31,017 nucleotides of DNA from Ruminococcaceae bacterium UBA7217. Lineage in GTDB: Bacteria > Bacillota > Clostridia > Oscillospirales > Acutalibacteraceae. Positions 16,373-24,096 of this stretch are shown here, piece after piece; position 1 is the stretch's first letter, and each line of letters opens with the position of its first letter. The notes beneath the pieces were generated by a model. That model worked only from the letters and a program-made list of their open reading frames with translations. It made no database searches and was not told the origin of the DNA. Position numbers and translations under genes: made by a program. The stretch is taken from NCBI GenBank assembly GCA_002490425.1, contig DKTZ01000027.1, positions 1 to 31,017 on the forward strand. The letters run 5' to 3'.

Positions 16373-16852
16373 TTATTCTGTGATTTCAGATGTACAATGC
16401 GGGCAGCGAGTTGCGTCAATAGCAATTTCGCTTTTACAGTAGGGGCAAACCTTTGTTGTAGGTGCTGCAGGTGCTTCTTCCTCTTCTTTTTTCGCAGTGT
16501 GCTTAAGCTTGTTAAGTCCTTTAATGAAAAGGAAGATAACAAACGCCATAATAAGGAAGTTGATTACAGCGTCAAGGAAGTTACCGTATGTAAGCACATT
16601 TTTGCCCGCGGCAACAGCCGCCTCAGCGGTAGCGAACTCTTCGCCGTCTTTGAGTCCGAAAACAAAAAACTCATCAGCAAAGCTGATTTCGCCCGTAAGC
16701 AGACCTATCAGCGGCATTACAACATCGCTTACAAGTGAAGAAACGATTTTCTGAAAAGCACCGCCGATGATAACGCCGACTGCAAGGTCAATTACGTTGC
16801 CTTTCATTGCAAATTCTTTAAATTCTTTTAAAAAGCCTTTTGCTTTACCCAT
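16373..16852 (-). CDS. mscL: Large-conductance mechanosensitive channel with C-terminal zinc-ribbon tail
   Basis: 159 aa from the ATG at 16852 (AGGA 6 bases upstream); an ATG two codons earlier lies too close to that site. MscL opens under membrane tension to release solutes on hypo-osmotic shock. The first helix and pore signature is clear: EFKEFAMKGNVIDLAVGVII, with TM1 about 18-47, an external loop 52-90 and TM2 about 91-112. After the usual KxLNKLK end, an acidic linker (EEEEAPAAP) leads to CPYC (136-139) and CPHC (150-153), a four-Cys zinc-ribbon-like motif absent from the E. coli protein. The tail should lie in the cytoplasm, where the E. coli protein forms a helical bundle. Single-gene unit with its own terminator. 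Confidence 0.95.
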   Translation of the reverse strand: MGKAKGFLKEFKEFAMKGNVIDLAVGVIIGGAFQKIVSSLVSDVVMPLIGLLTGEISFADEFFVFGLKDGEEFATAEAAVAAGKNVLTYGNFLDAVINFLIMAFVIFLFIKGLNKLKHTAKKEEEEAPAAPTTKVCPYCKSEIAIDATRCPHCTSEITE

Positions 16853-16924
16853 TTTCATTCCTGCTTTCTTTATTTAATATATTTTACGTGGATATTTTAA
16901 CATAATTTTTAAATATTGCAATAT

Positions 16925-17800
16925 TTATACACCGAAATTATCGAATTTGGGTATAAAATCTGTATTTGCAGAGGATTTTTCCTGCATAAATCCGTTTTTT
17001 AATCCGATTTCAAAAAAATAATCCACAATTTTGTCGTATTCCGCCGTAAAAAGCCGTCTGTTAATTTCTTTATGCTTTTTTGCATCGGCAAAAGGCGTGT
17101 ACTGGCTCATAAGGCTTACAAAGGTGCCCTCGCCCAGATTTTCCTTAATCCAAAGCAGTATTTTCTTGCTGTCATTCAAATTTGAAGGCAAAACAAGATG
17201 CCTTACAAGAAGTCCTTTTTTTAACAAGCCGTTTTGAAATTCACATTTGCCCGTTTGCCGTTTCATTTCAAGTAAAGCTTTTGACGCTTTTTCAAAATAA
17301 TCGGGACAAGCGGCGTATTTTAACGATACCTCTTTGTCATAATATTTAATATCAGGTAAATAGACGTCAATAAGTCCGTCAAATCTTTTAAGAGTATCGA
17401 CACTGTCATAGCCCGAACTGTTATAAACCACGGGAACTGACGGCTTGTATATATTTAAAGCAGAAATAATGCTGTCGGCAAAATGCGTGGGGTTTACAAG
17501 GTCAATGCACGAACAGCCATCGTTTTGGAGCTCTTTGAAAATCTCCGCAAGGCGCTCTACGGTTATTTTTTTGCCATTATTCAAATGGCTTATTTCATAG
17601 TTTTGGCAGAAACAGCATTTAAGCGTACAACCTGAAAAAAAGACTGCGCCCGCTCCACCTTCCCCTGCAATGCAAGGCTCTTCCCAAATATGCTTTGAAG
17701 CACGGGCAAGCACAGGCAAATTCGACATTTTACAAAAGCCAAATCCCTCATTTTCATTCCGCTCTGCATTACACTGTCTTGGGCAAAGATTACAAATCAA
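16925..17800 (-). CDS. Radical SAM protein, PflX-like (PFL-activase-related)
   Basis: About 291 aa. The radical SAM cluster motif CxxxCxxC is CTLKCCFC (C61, C65, C68 counting from a GTG at 17809). An extra N-terminal Cys group (CNLCPRQC, plus FGFC near 23-26) is typical of the COG1313 group related to pyruvate formate-lyase activases. The open frame has a GTG at 17809, but that GTG lies inside the best ribosome site (GAGGTGA); the TTG at 17800 (MICNLCPRQC) has proper 8-base spacing, so I prefer it. A promoter is seen at 17842-17870. The substrate protein is unknown: no glycyl-radical enzyme gene is adjacent. Divergent from coaX. Confidence 0.85.
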   Translation of the reverse strand: MICNLCPRQCNAERNENEGFGFCKMSNLPVLARASKHIWEEPCIAGEGGAGAVFFSGCTLKCCFCQNYEISHLNNGKKITVERLAEIFKELQNDGCSCIDLVNPTHFADSIISALNIYKPSVPVVYNSSGYDSVDTLKRFDGLIDVYLPDIKYYDKEVSLKYAACPDYFEKASKALLEMKRQTGKCEFQNGLLKKGLLVRHLVLPSNLNDSKKILLWIKENLGEGTFVSLMSQYTPFADAKKHKEINRRLFTAEYDKIVDYFFEIGLKNGFMQEKSSANTDFIPKFDNFGV

Positions 17801-17841
17801 GCGTGTCACCTCACTTTAAACAGGATTTTACTTTATTAAAA

Positions 17842-17870
17842 AGTATACCATTTACATAAATCAAAAACAA
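17842..17870 (-). promoter_or_regulatory. Promoter of the radical SAM gene
   Basis: Minus strand: TTGTTT (17870-17865), a 17-base spacer and TATACT (17847-17842), about 40 bases before the start codon. Confidence 0.55.
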
Positions 17871-17882
17871 GTGCATTTACTC

Positions 17883-17911
17883 TTGAAAAAAATATATGTA
17901 AAGTGTATAAT
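17883..17911 (+). promoter_or_regulatory. Promoter of coaX
   Basis: TTGAAA (17883-17888), a 17-base spacer and TATAAT (17906-17911), about 22 bases before the ATG at 17934. It shows that upstream in-frame starts would not be transcribed. Confidence 0.75.
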
Positions 17912-17933
17912 ACATTTTCAGCGAGGTGATTGT

Positions 17934-18698
17934 ATGCTTCTCTCAATAGATATAGGCAACACTAATATTTCATTAGGTGTTTTTTCGGACGACGATTTAA
18001 TTCTTAACTGCCGTCTTGCCACGGAAAGGCAAAAGACAGAGGATCAGTACGCAATTCAGTTTACTGACATTTTTTCTCTGTATAAAATCGACCCTAAAAA
18101 AATTACAGGCGGAATAATAAGCTCGGTTGTTCCCGAAATTACCGTTTCTGTCAAGCGTGCGCTTGAAAAGCTTATTGACGGCAAGGTAATTACCGTTGCG
18201 CCCGGAGTTAAAACGGGTCTTAATATTTTAATTGACAACCCTGCGCAACTCGGTGCAGACCTCGCCGCAGGCGCAGTCGGAGCGGCTTCTCAATACCCGC
18301 TCCCCGCTTTTATTGTTGACCTCGGAACAGCCACGAAAATATGCGTTGTTGACGAGAAGAAAAATTTCAGAGGCTGTCTGATTGCACCCGGAGTTGCAAT
18401 ATCCTTAAAGGCGCTTACGGATACAAGCTCTCTGTTGCAGACAATAAGCCTTGAAGCTCCGAAAAAGGTTTGCGGAACAAACACTGCGGACAGTATGCAA
18501 AGCGGAGTAATTCTCGGCACTGCGTCAATGATTGACGGACTTATTGACAGATTAACCGAGGAAATCGGCGAGCCGAAATCAGTTATTGCAACGGGCGGTC
18601 TTTCTTATTTCCTGCCCGAGGTTTGCAAGCATAAAATGATTCACGACAAGGACCTTGTTTTAAAGGGACTTAAACGCATTTACGAAAAAAATGCTTAA
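17934..18698 (+). CDS. coaX: Type III pantothenate kinase
   Basis: 254 aa from the ATG at 17934, with ribosome site GAGGTGA; the frame is open 21 codons further but that part overlaps the promoter. CoaX phosphorylates pantothenate with ATP, the first step of coenzyme A synthesis; type III enzymes need a monovalent cation and are not feedback-inhibited by CoA. Motifs seen: DIGNTN (6-11) phosphate loop, GADL (107-110) with the catalytic Asp, and VDLGTATK (128-135). Type III is the usual isoform in many Clostridia. It is followed, in the same direction after 152 bases, by an ECF S-component gene that may import its substrate. Confidence 0.95.
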   Translation: MLLSIDIGNTNISLGVFSDDDLILNCRLATERQKTEDQYAIQFTDIFSLYKIDPKKITGGIISSVVPEITVSVKRALEKLIDGKVITVAPGVKTGLNILIDNPAQLGADLAAGAVGAASQYPLPAFIVDLGTATKICVVDEKKNFRGCLIAPGVAISLKALTDTSSLLQTISLEAPKKVCGTNTADSMQSGVILGTASMIDGLIDRLTEEIGEPKSVIATGGLSYFLPEVCKHKMIHDKDLVLKGLKRIYEKNA

Positions 18699-18850
18699 CA
18701 ATTTTGTATAAAGCAAATTCTGCACAGTAAACTGTAGCCCTTGTGCGCAATATTACATAACTGCGGATTTGTTTTAAATATTTTTTTAATGCGCTGTACT
18801 TAGAAATTAACAGTTTCGTGCCATAGGGACAGCAGCGAAAGGAGTAAATT
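18699..18850 (+). promoter_or_regulatory. Leader of the ECF S-component gene with possible RNA structure
   Basis: 152 bases without a gene. Several pairings can be drawn: ACAGT-AA-ACTGT nested in GCACA/TGTGC in the first half, and GCTGT with ACAGC plus TTTCG with CGAAA close to the ribosome site in the second half. TTTCG/CGAAA ends next to the GGAG of the ribosome site, so folding could hide it. No known riboswitch consensus is recognised and no clear terminator is seen after coaX. Confidence 0.35.
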
Positions 18851-19441
18851 ATGGCAAAAAGTAAAACAATGAGCAAGGATAAAATAACCAAGCTCGCAAT
18901 CACAGGTATTCTTACCGCATTAGTTATTGTGTTACAGCTTATGGGCTCGTTTATTAAATTGGGTCCGTTCTCTGTTTCACTTGTTCTCATTCCGATAATT
19001 ATCGGTGCGGCACTTGCAGGGCCTTATGTCAGCACGTGGCTCGGACTTGTGTTCGGAGTAGTGGTTCTTTTGTCGGGAGACGCCGCAGCATTTATGGCTA
19101 TCAGCATACCCGGGACGGTTGTAACTGTTCTTCTTAAAGGAATGTTATGCGGTCTTATGGCAGGTCTTGTCTTTAAGGTTCAAAAGAAGATGAACACATA
19201 TTTAACGGTTGTTTTAGCTTCAATCATCTGCCCAGTTACAAACACAGGCATTTTTCTTTTAGGGTGCAGACTGTTTTTCTACGATGCAATAAGCGCATGG
19301 GGTGCAGGCGCAGGCTTTACAAACACATTCATTTATATGATTACAGGAATGGTAGGACTTAACTTTGTATTTGAACTCGTTATCGATATTATTTTCTGCC
19401 CCGCAATTGTAAGAGTTGTAAACGCAATTAAAAAACAGTAA
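18851..19441 (+). CDS. ECF transporter S-component, probably for pantothenate
   Basis: 196 aa with about six hydrophobic segments, typical for S-components, which bind a vitamin and work with a shared EcfA/A'/T energising module encoded elsewhere. The start LAITGILTALVIVLQLMGSF followed by LGPFSVSLVLIPIIIGAALA fits the ECF_trnsprt family (PF12822 type). GAAAGGAG just before the ATG is a strong ribosome site. Its place after the pantothenate kinase gene suggests pantothenate as substrate (PanT-like); riboflavin or another vitamin is not excluded. A terminator follows within 20 bases. Confidence 0.82.
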   Translation: MAKSKTMSKDKITKLAITGILTALVIVLQLMGSFIKLGPFSVSLVLIPIIIGAALAGPYVSTWLGLVFGVVVLLSGDAAAFMAISIPGTVVTVLLKGMLCGLMAGLVFKVQKKMNTYLTVVLASIICPVTNTGIFLLGCRLFFYDAISAWGAGAGFTNTFIYMITGMVGLNFVFELVIDIIFCPAIVRVVNAIKKQ

Positions 19442-19458
19442 AATCAATTAAACATAAG

Positions 19459-19488
19459 AAAAAATCCGCTCAATCGGGCGGATTTTTT
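19459..19488 (+). terminator. Intrinsic terminator after the S-component gene
   Basis: A perfect 11-bp stem (19459-19469 with 19478-19488), 8-base loop, ending in a T-run. Confidence 0.9.
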
Positions 19489-19515
19489 GTTTGTATCATT
19501 TATTTTTTGTGTAAT

Positions 19516-19635
19516 TTGTAGGGGTTGACGACCTCGTCAACCCGAAATAAATATTTCAATTTATATGAATATTTCCACGGTGCATCGAGTCGATGCACCT
19601 GAAAATTGGACGATGTGGGCATCGTCCACTACAAG
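19516..19635. repeat. MITE-like element of three tandem hairpins with TTGTAG terminal repeats
   Basis: TTGTAGGGG (19516-19524) and its near inverse CCACTACAAG (19626-19635) bound 120 bp that hold three perfect hairpins with stems of 8-9 bp: GGGTTGACG/CGTCAACCC (19522-19543), GGTGCATCG/CGATGCACC (19579-19599) and GGACGATG/CATCGTCC (19608-19627). The right end covers the stop codon of the DUF4091 gene (TAG at 19629-19631). Terminal sequence and build resemble the element at 14302-14547, suggesting one repeat family. Confidence 0.65.
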
Positions 19636-21251
19636 TTAAGGTTTGTCTTTATGCACCCGTTAACCTTTTCACGGGTGGTTAAAAGCCATTCGTCGCTGTG
19701 GGGGTAATCTTTAAACGTAAGATTATACTTACCGTTTTCTTCAATTATGTCCATACAGGTCTTTTTATCTGTCAGATTTTCGAGAGTATTTAATGCCGCC
19801 AAATCCTGTAGCGCATCGTAAAACACCTTAAGCCTTATTGACTGATAGGGCATACCGTCTTTAGCAGGGTACACAACATAGCTGTCGCCCGACGGGAACT
19901 GTCCACCCGCGTCGGAAACCTTAAACGGGTCAACAAGTCCCTTTGAAAGACGTGTATAATAATAATTGTAACCCCAATGAAGAAAGCCTTTAATATTATA
20001 TTTATACATTTGATAGCCCAAAACTCTTGTGCGCAGTGAGCAATTGCAGAAAAATCGGTTTGACACGCAGTGATTTTTTTGCGCACTGCAATAATATGTC
20101 CACAGGTTGTCAGCCTTGCCGATGAAATTTTCAATATGGTCATTCGACGGAATGGGACTTGTAACAATTTTCAGCTTATAAAAGCGGAAATCCGAAAGAG
20201 CGTCAACAATTTTATATCCATCAAACAGGCTGTGAATGTATTTTGACGCTTTTGAATAGGGAATAAGCATTGAAAAATTCGGCTCATCGCTTACGTGAAT
20301 AAATACTTTTTCACGAAGTTCCTTTTCTTCAATATACTTTTTAAGCTCCGTAGAAAAGGCTTTTAAAAATTGCTTGTATTTTTTAGAATTTGCTCTTGTT
20401 TCCCAGCCGAAAATTCTTTTATAGCCCTCATCTGTATCTGCCATTATTTTCGGTGCATGCCGTGCACCCCACTGAGTGTAAAAGTGAGAAAGCTCAAAAT
20501 ACTCAACGCCGCACCTGTGTGCCATTTCAATCCACTTTGTAAGTTTATCAAAATTAAACGAATATTCGCCGTTATGCAAAGAAACGTCAACAAGCTGAAC
20601 GGTGGGTCTTTCGCCTTTCTTTTCGGTATCAAGCGGAGGTGTGAAAAGCGGAGTAAGCACGCAGTTCATTCCGTATTCACGGGCAGTTTTAAGGAAATTT
20701 TCCGTAACACGCCAATACTCGTCCGAAAAAGCGTCAAAGCCGTAATATGACATCAGGCAGTCTGTGTGAAACCAACAGGTATACACAAAGTCTTTAAAGT
20801 CAAGCTCAGCATTTATAATTTCTGCATTTAAGCAAACGGTTTTATCGCCTACTGTAATCTCAATTTTATTTTCTCCGATTTGACCGTCCTTGCCGTCAAT
20901 TTCTGCCCATAACACTGTAATACCATTTGAAATTTCTGCTTTACTTTCCAATGGCAAAAGCAAATCGGGGTAATATCCGCTTTTTGAAAAACGGTAATAG
21001 GTGTCAACTCCTTTTTTGTCCATCGGCAGGTCGGATTTAATATGCTTTACAGTATAAAGCTTTATGTTTTTAACGGTACCGCTTAAGGATACGCCGCACT
21101 CGCCGTCAAAATCCGCCTCAATTGCAATCTGAAAGGATTTTTTCTCATTTTTCAAAAGAGATATGCGCTGAATACCGTTTTGCGGCATTTTGTCCTCATC
21201 GTAGATTTTTTCAAGCGATGAGATAATTTTAATATCGGTTATGTGCCCCAT
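19629..21251 (-). CDS. DUF4091/GH123-like glycoside hydrolase
   Basis: 540 aa from the ATG at 21251 (GGGAG 8 bases upstream; an in-frame GTG three codons earlier lies in that site). No signal peptide. An N-terminal beta-sandwich of about 150 residues precedes a TIM-barrel-like part with YTCWFHTDCL, YGMNCVLTPLFTPPLD, FELSHFYTQWGARHAPKI and IHVSDEPN. DEP (D325-E326 in GTG numbering) matches the Asp-Glu pair used in substrate-assisted catalysis by GH123 beta-N-acetylgalactosaminidases; the C-terminal GFLHWGYNYYYTRL and YPAKDGMPYQSIRLK are the DUF4091 signature. Its stop codon lies inside the right end of a repeat element, so the natural C terminus may have changed slightly. Last gene of a minus-strand set with the DUF4832 and GH16 genes. 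A GalNAc- or GlcNAc-type substrate is inference. Confidence 0.85.
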   Translation of the reverse strand: MGHITDIKIISSLEKIYDEDKMPQNGIQRISLLKNEKKSFQIAIEADFDGECGVSLSGTVKNIKLYTVKHIKSDLPMDKKGVDTYYRFSKSGYYPDLLLPLESKAEISNGITVLWAEIDGKDGQIGENKIEITVGDKTVCLNAEIINAELDFKDFVYTCWFHTDCLMSYYGFDAFSDEYWRVTENFLKTAREYGMNCVLTPLFTPPLDTEKKGERPTVQLVDVSLHNGEYSFNFDKLTKWIEMAHRCGVEYFELSHFYTQWGARHAPKIMADTDEGYKRIFGWETRANSKKYKQFLKAFSTELKKYIEEKELREKVFIHVSDEPNFSMLIPYSKASKYIHSLFDGYKIVDALSDFRFYKLKIVTSPIPSNDHIENFIGKADNLWTYYCSAQKNHCVSNRFFCNCSLRTRVLGYQMYKYNIKGFLHWGYNYYYTRLSKGLVDPFKVSDAGGQFPSGDSYVVYPAKDGMPYQSIRLKVFYDALQDLAALNTLENLTDKKTCMDIIEENGKYNLTFKDYPHSDEWLLTTREKVNGCIKTNLNL

Positions 21252-21287
21252 GCGTATCACTCCCGTAATAATTTTTGCTAATAAGCC

Positions 21288-22637
21288 TTATTTAAAATAT
21301 TGAATACCCTCGGCAAACTTGGTACTGTTTGCAAACCTCGGGTTAACCCCTGCACCCTTTTGAGTATCCGTTTGTACCCCGACAGGCTCGCATTTCGGGG
21401 GCAAAGTCACATTATATGTAACACTTTTACCCGATAAAAGCTGTTTTTTATCGTAATTCTTGACCTCAAAATCCGACAAAACGCCGTTTTCATCCTGAAA
21501 AATTACAGCCAAATAATTGAAATTAAGCGGTGCGGCAAAGCCGTAATTAGTCACGGTAAAGCTCAGCGTTCCGTTTTGATATTCATAATCCGTCAAAGCT
21601 AACTGATAACCCAAATGATACCTTATTATATCATAAATTGACAGATTTGTATCCTCTTTTTTACTGTTTTTAAATAAATTTGGGTTTACTGTAATTCCGA
21701 GGGACACAGCTTCACTGTAGCTTAAGTACTCATTTTTCCATTTTGCCAAGCTGTATTCATTGCCGTCCTCCCTGTAATTATGTTCAAGAGAGAGCGAAGT
21801 CAGCGAAAAACAAAACAGTTGTTTAAGAATTGCTTTTCCGTCAAGAGAACCGAGAGACATTGCACCCTGCTTGTCGTCAAGAGTTGCCCTGCCCCATGGC
21901 ATTTCACCGTCATTCACGGTAAATTTTGCGTGCTCAACCGTTTCACTGAAATTTTCCTTTTTGGACTGCGGTATAAAAGACCACTTATGATTCATATCTC
22001 CTATTATGTAATCGTCGTGAATACCCGTTTTGCTTTTATCGTCATCGCAAACCTTTTTTAGCATATCAAAGGTCCGCACCTGCACATAAATGCCCTTAGG
22101 CGCTATCTCGCACACACGGCGGATAACCCTTTTTATATGGCGGTTTTTAAGATGTTTATTAGAATGTCCCTCGCCCCAAAGCCCTATTATTCCCGTTTGC
22201 ATACAGTAAAGCGTGTCGGAAACAAGCTCTCGGTTCTCATTAAACCAAGTATCTATTTGACCGAGATGCTTTTTTACCATTCTGTAAGGTGCGTCCGAAA
22301 CATCCTCTGTTGAATAAGCAAAGCGTAAAAGCAATCTTATATTATTGTCACGGTAAAGCTCAAAAATCTTTTTAAGCTGTTCGAATGCCACAACGTCAAG
22401 GCTTTTTCTTCGGTAATTTGAAAGATAAACATAAAGCTGGCAAAGAGTAGGACTGTCGGGTTTATATTTGCGGATTAAAGTCTGCGCCCTCTCGAACGGG
22501 TCTGTGCCGTCAAACGGGTACGAACAAACAGGAGTGCCGAGAGTGATGTAATGCTCCATTCTAAGTCCCCTGTCGGGATTCCCGAGCAGAGCATTGCAAT
22601 TTTCGGAATTCATTTGTAAAACAGTATTCATATTCAT
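21288..22637 (-). CDS. DUF4874/DUF4832 protein
   Basis: 449 aa, no signal peptide. The opening GNPDRGLRMEHYITLG is the characteristic N-terminal block of DUF4874, followed by a barrel-like region (LRFAYSTEDVSDAPYRMVKK, MQTGIIGLWGEGHSN with a conserved GEGH, and GIHDDYIIGD). The C-terminal DUF4832 part begins near 230 and ends in a beta-sandwich (LSFTVTNYGFAAPLNFNYLA). No member of this pair of domains has a function that I can name with confidence; the TIM-barrel look and frequent neighbourhood to glycosidases suggest a glycan-active enzyme or binding protein. AAGGA lies 4 bases before the ATG. Only 6 bases separate it from GH16 upstream and 36 from the DUF4091 gene downstream, so all three form one operon. 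Confidence 0.82.
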   Translation of the reverse strand: MNMNTVLQMNSENCNALLGNPDRGLRMEHYITLGTPVCSYPFDGTDPFERAQTLIRKYKPDSPTLCQLYVYLSNYRRKSLDVVAFEQLKKIFELYRDNNIRLLLRFAYSTEDVSDAPYRMVKKHLGQIDTWFNENRELVSDTLYCMQTGIIGLWGEGHSNKHLKNRHIKRVIRRVCEIAPKGIYVQVRTFDMLKKVCDDDKSKTGIHDDYIIGDMNHKWSFIPQSKKENFSETVEHAKFTVNDGEMPWGRATLDDKQGAMSLGSLDGKAILKQLFCFSLTSLSLEHNYREDGNEYSLAKWKNEYLSYSEAVSLGITVNPNLFKNSKKEDTNLSIYDIIRYHLGYQLALTDYEYQNGTLSFTVTNYGFAAPLNFNYLAVIFQDENGVLSDFEVKNYDKKQLLSGKSVTYNVTLPPKCEPVGVQTDTQKGAGVNPRFANSTKFAEGIQYFK

Positions 22638-22643
22638 TTTTCC

Positions 22644-23705
22644 TTACGCCAAATCAAAGCTGCCTTTAAATTCGCTGTCATCCTGAATGAATTTCTCGTA
22701 ATTTTCATTCTGCCAAACCTTAACATAATCTATTTCAAAATCATCGTTATCGTCATTGTTGTGGCTGAACTTCCCGATTTGCTGACCGTGAGGACCCCAG
22801 CCGTCACCTGCGTCTATTTCAACGGTAAGGCGCAAAAATTCTTTTACTCTTGAAACATCGCCTGCCTCGCTTGCCCAAGTGGCAACACCGTCAATGTAGA
22901 ACACGTAATATTCCGGAGTCCATTTAAGTGCATAGGTGTGGAAGCCGTCATAAAGGTCCTGTGAAAGATTGCCTATATAGTCAGCAACCTTTGCCCGTTT
23001 TCCATAGCCGTCCCAAAGAAGAGCATGACCCATTCTTGATGTTTCGTTATTCAAAAACGCACTTTCGTAAATGTCAATCTCTGTGCCGTCCCTGCCTTTA
23101 TTACCTACCTGCCTCATATTTGAGGATTGAAGCCAGAAAGCAGACCAAAGTCCTTGAGATTTGGGAATCTTAACCCTACATTCAAAATAGCCGAATGCCT
23201 GTGCAAAAAGGAGCGTGTCGGATGTGCCTTTATTGTTGTTATTGTCGCCCGAAATAAGACGGGTTTCAATTCCGCTTGTAAACCGTCCTTTTGCAGGACA
23301 ATCACCGTCGCAGGTATGGTTCTCTTCGTATCTTGAATGAATTATTGCCTTTGAGTCCTTAACCTCAACCATTTCGGGGCACCACCAGCAGGCCTGCTCC
23401 GGCTTATTTTCATCATTGCTCTGCCAACGGATTGCATGCGGAGATGTTGTCCATATCTCTTTATTACCGCTGTATTTTTCGCCGAAATTTATGCCCTCAT
23501 TTAGCTTTGTGCCGTTAAAATCGTCCTCAAAAACCATATACCAGCCGTTTTCATTCAGCACGGGAACCGACAAATCGTAGCCCTGCTTTTTCCACCTGTT
23601 CGGGTCGTTCTTCTTATAAATCGCTATGGCAATCACCGCCCCTATAATAACTGCCGCAATAATAATTACGGCTATAATTATTTTAGCTTTCTTATTTAAC
23701 TTCAT
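22644..23705 (-). CDS. Membrane-anchored GH16-family glycosidase
   Basis: 353 aa. Residues 8-30 form a membrane anchor (IIIAVIIIAAVIIGAVIAIAI) after a basic start, so the enzyme faces the outside. The GH16 catalytic signature is EIDIYE: E209 nucleophile, D211, E214 acid/base. The preceding strand FGYFECRVKIPKSQGLWSAF and the later HTYALKWTPEYYVFYIDG are typical of laminarinase-like GH16. Four Cys in the 106-136 region (CWWC, CDGDC) are unusual and could form disulfides or bind a metal. Substrates of the family are beta-1,3/1,4-glucans or galactans; which one is not clear here. A decayed phosphodiesterase gene overlaps its first codons by 14 bases, suggesting former translational coupling. No good ribosome site lies closer than about 13 bases. 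Confidence 0.88.
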   Translation of the reverse strand: MKLNKKAKIIIAVIIIAAVIIGAVIAIAIYKKNDPNRWKKQGYDLSVPVLNENGWYMVFEDDFNGTKLNEGINFGEKYSGNKEIWTTSPHAIRWQSNDENKPEQACWWCPEMVEVKDSKAIIHSRYEENHTCDGDCPAKGRFTSGIETRLISGDNNNNKGTSDTLLFAQAFGYFECRVKIPKSQGLWSAFWLQSSNMRQVGNKGRDGTEIDIYESAFLNNETSRMGHALLWDGYGKRAKVADYIGNLSQDLYDGFHTYALKWTPEYYVFYIDGVATWASEAGDVSRVKEFLRLTVEIDAGDGWGPHGQQIGKFSHNNDDNDDFEIDYVKVWQNENYEKFIQDDSEFKGSFDLA

Positions 23706-23870
23706 ATTTCAAATAATCCTCTGTTATATCAATTTTTTTGTTGCAAGCAAGCCATGTCATTCTCTCGTAATTGGTTTGACCGCCGTGGCTGTACCCCGTT
23801 CCGCCGTGATCTGTTGAAATGATTATAAGCCAATCCTCTTCATTATAGGTAGCTCTCGGCTTTCCTTGCT
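23692..23870 (-). pseudogene. C-terminal remnant of an alkaline-phosphatase-superfamily phosphodiesterase
   Basis: In the frame ending at 23692 the minus strand encodes about 55 residues with EEDWLIIISTDHGGTGYSHG, then GQTNYERMTWLACNKKID and ITEDYLKYEVK. DHGG followed by HGG is the C-terminal metal-binding block of the alkaline phosphatase/type I phosphodiesterase superfamily. No start codon or other catalytic part (nucleophile Thr/Ser, first Asp pair) exists: the frame closes at 23902. Its stop overlaps the GH16 start, so it was the gene before GH16 in the operon. The missing N-terminal part must have been lost by deletion; the joint with the leader peptide frame lies roughly at 23860-23895. 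Confidence 0.8.
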
Positions 23871-23959
23871 TTAACCGTAACTCCCAAAAGCACTGTCGCC
23901 GTTATAGCCGCAACAGCCGCAAGTATTACCGCCGCCACCTTTAAAATCTTTTTTAACAT
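23843..23959 (-). pseudogene. Orphan leader/anchor fragment (38 aa)
   Basis: An ATG at 23959 with ribosome site GGGAG opens a frame that reads MLKKILKVAAVILAAVAA and so on, a basic start and one hydrophobic helix, then stops after 38 codons (TAA at 23843-23845) in a different frame from the phosphodiesterase remnant it overlaps. It looks like the N-terminal membrane anchor of a lost exported protein, either the same phosphodiesterase after an out-of-frame internal deletion or an unrelated gene. It could still be translated as a small membrane peptide. Confidence 0.6.
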
Positions 23960-24037
23960 TTTTCTTTCTCCCTTACATTTATTCTCAGGCTTAAATTAAA
24001 AAATAAACCTTATACTGAAATTATATAATATAACGCA

Positions 24038-24066
24038 TTGAAATTAAATACAAAAAACGGTATAAT
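24038..24066 (+). promoter_or_regulatory. Near-consensus promoter of the AraC-family gene
   Basis: TTGAAA (24038-24043), a 17-base spacer and TATAAT (24061-24066), 30 bases before the ATG. The 137-base gap to the minus-strand leader fragment also must hold the promoter of the glycosidase operon, but no clear minus-strand pair was identified. Confidence 0.75.
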
Positions 24067-24096
24067 CAATATATATTTAAGAAATTCGGTGATTTT

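Noticed and set aside
19522..19627. Three hairpins as a CRISPR array
   Set aside because: The stems differ in sequence, there are no equal repeats or spacers and no cas genes nearby.
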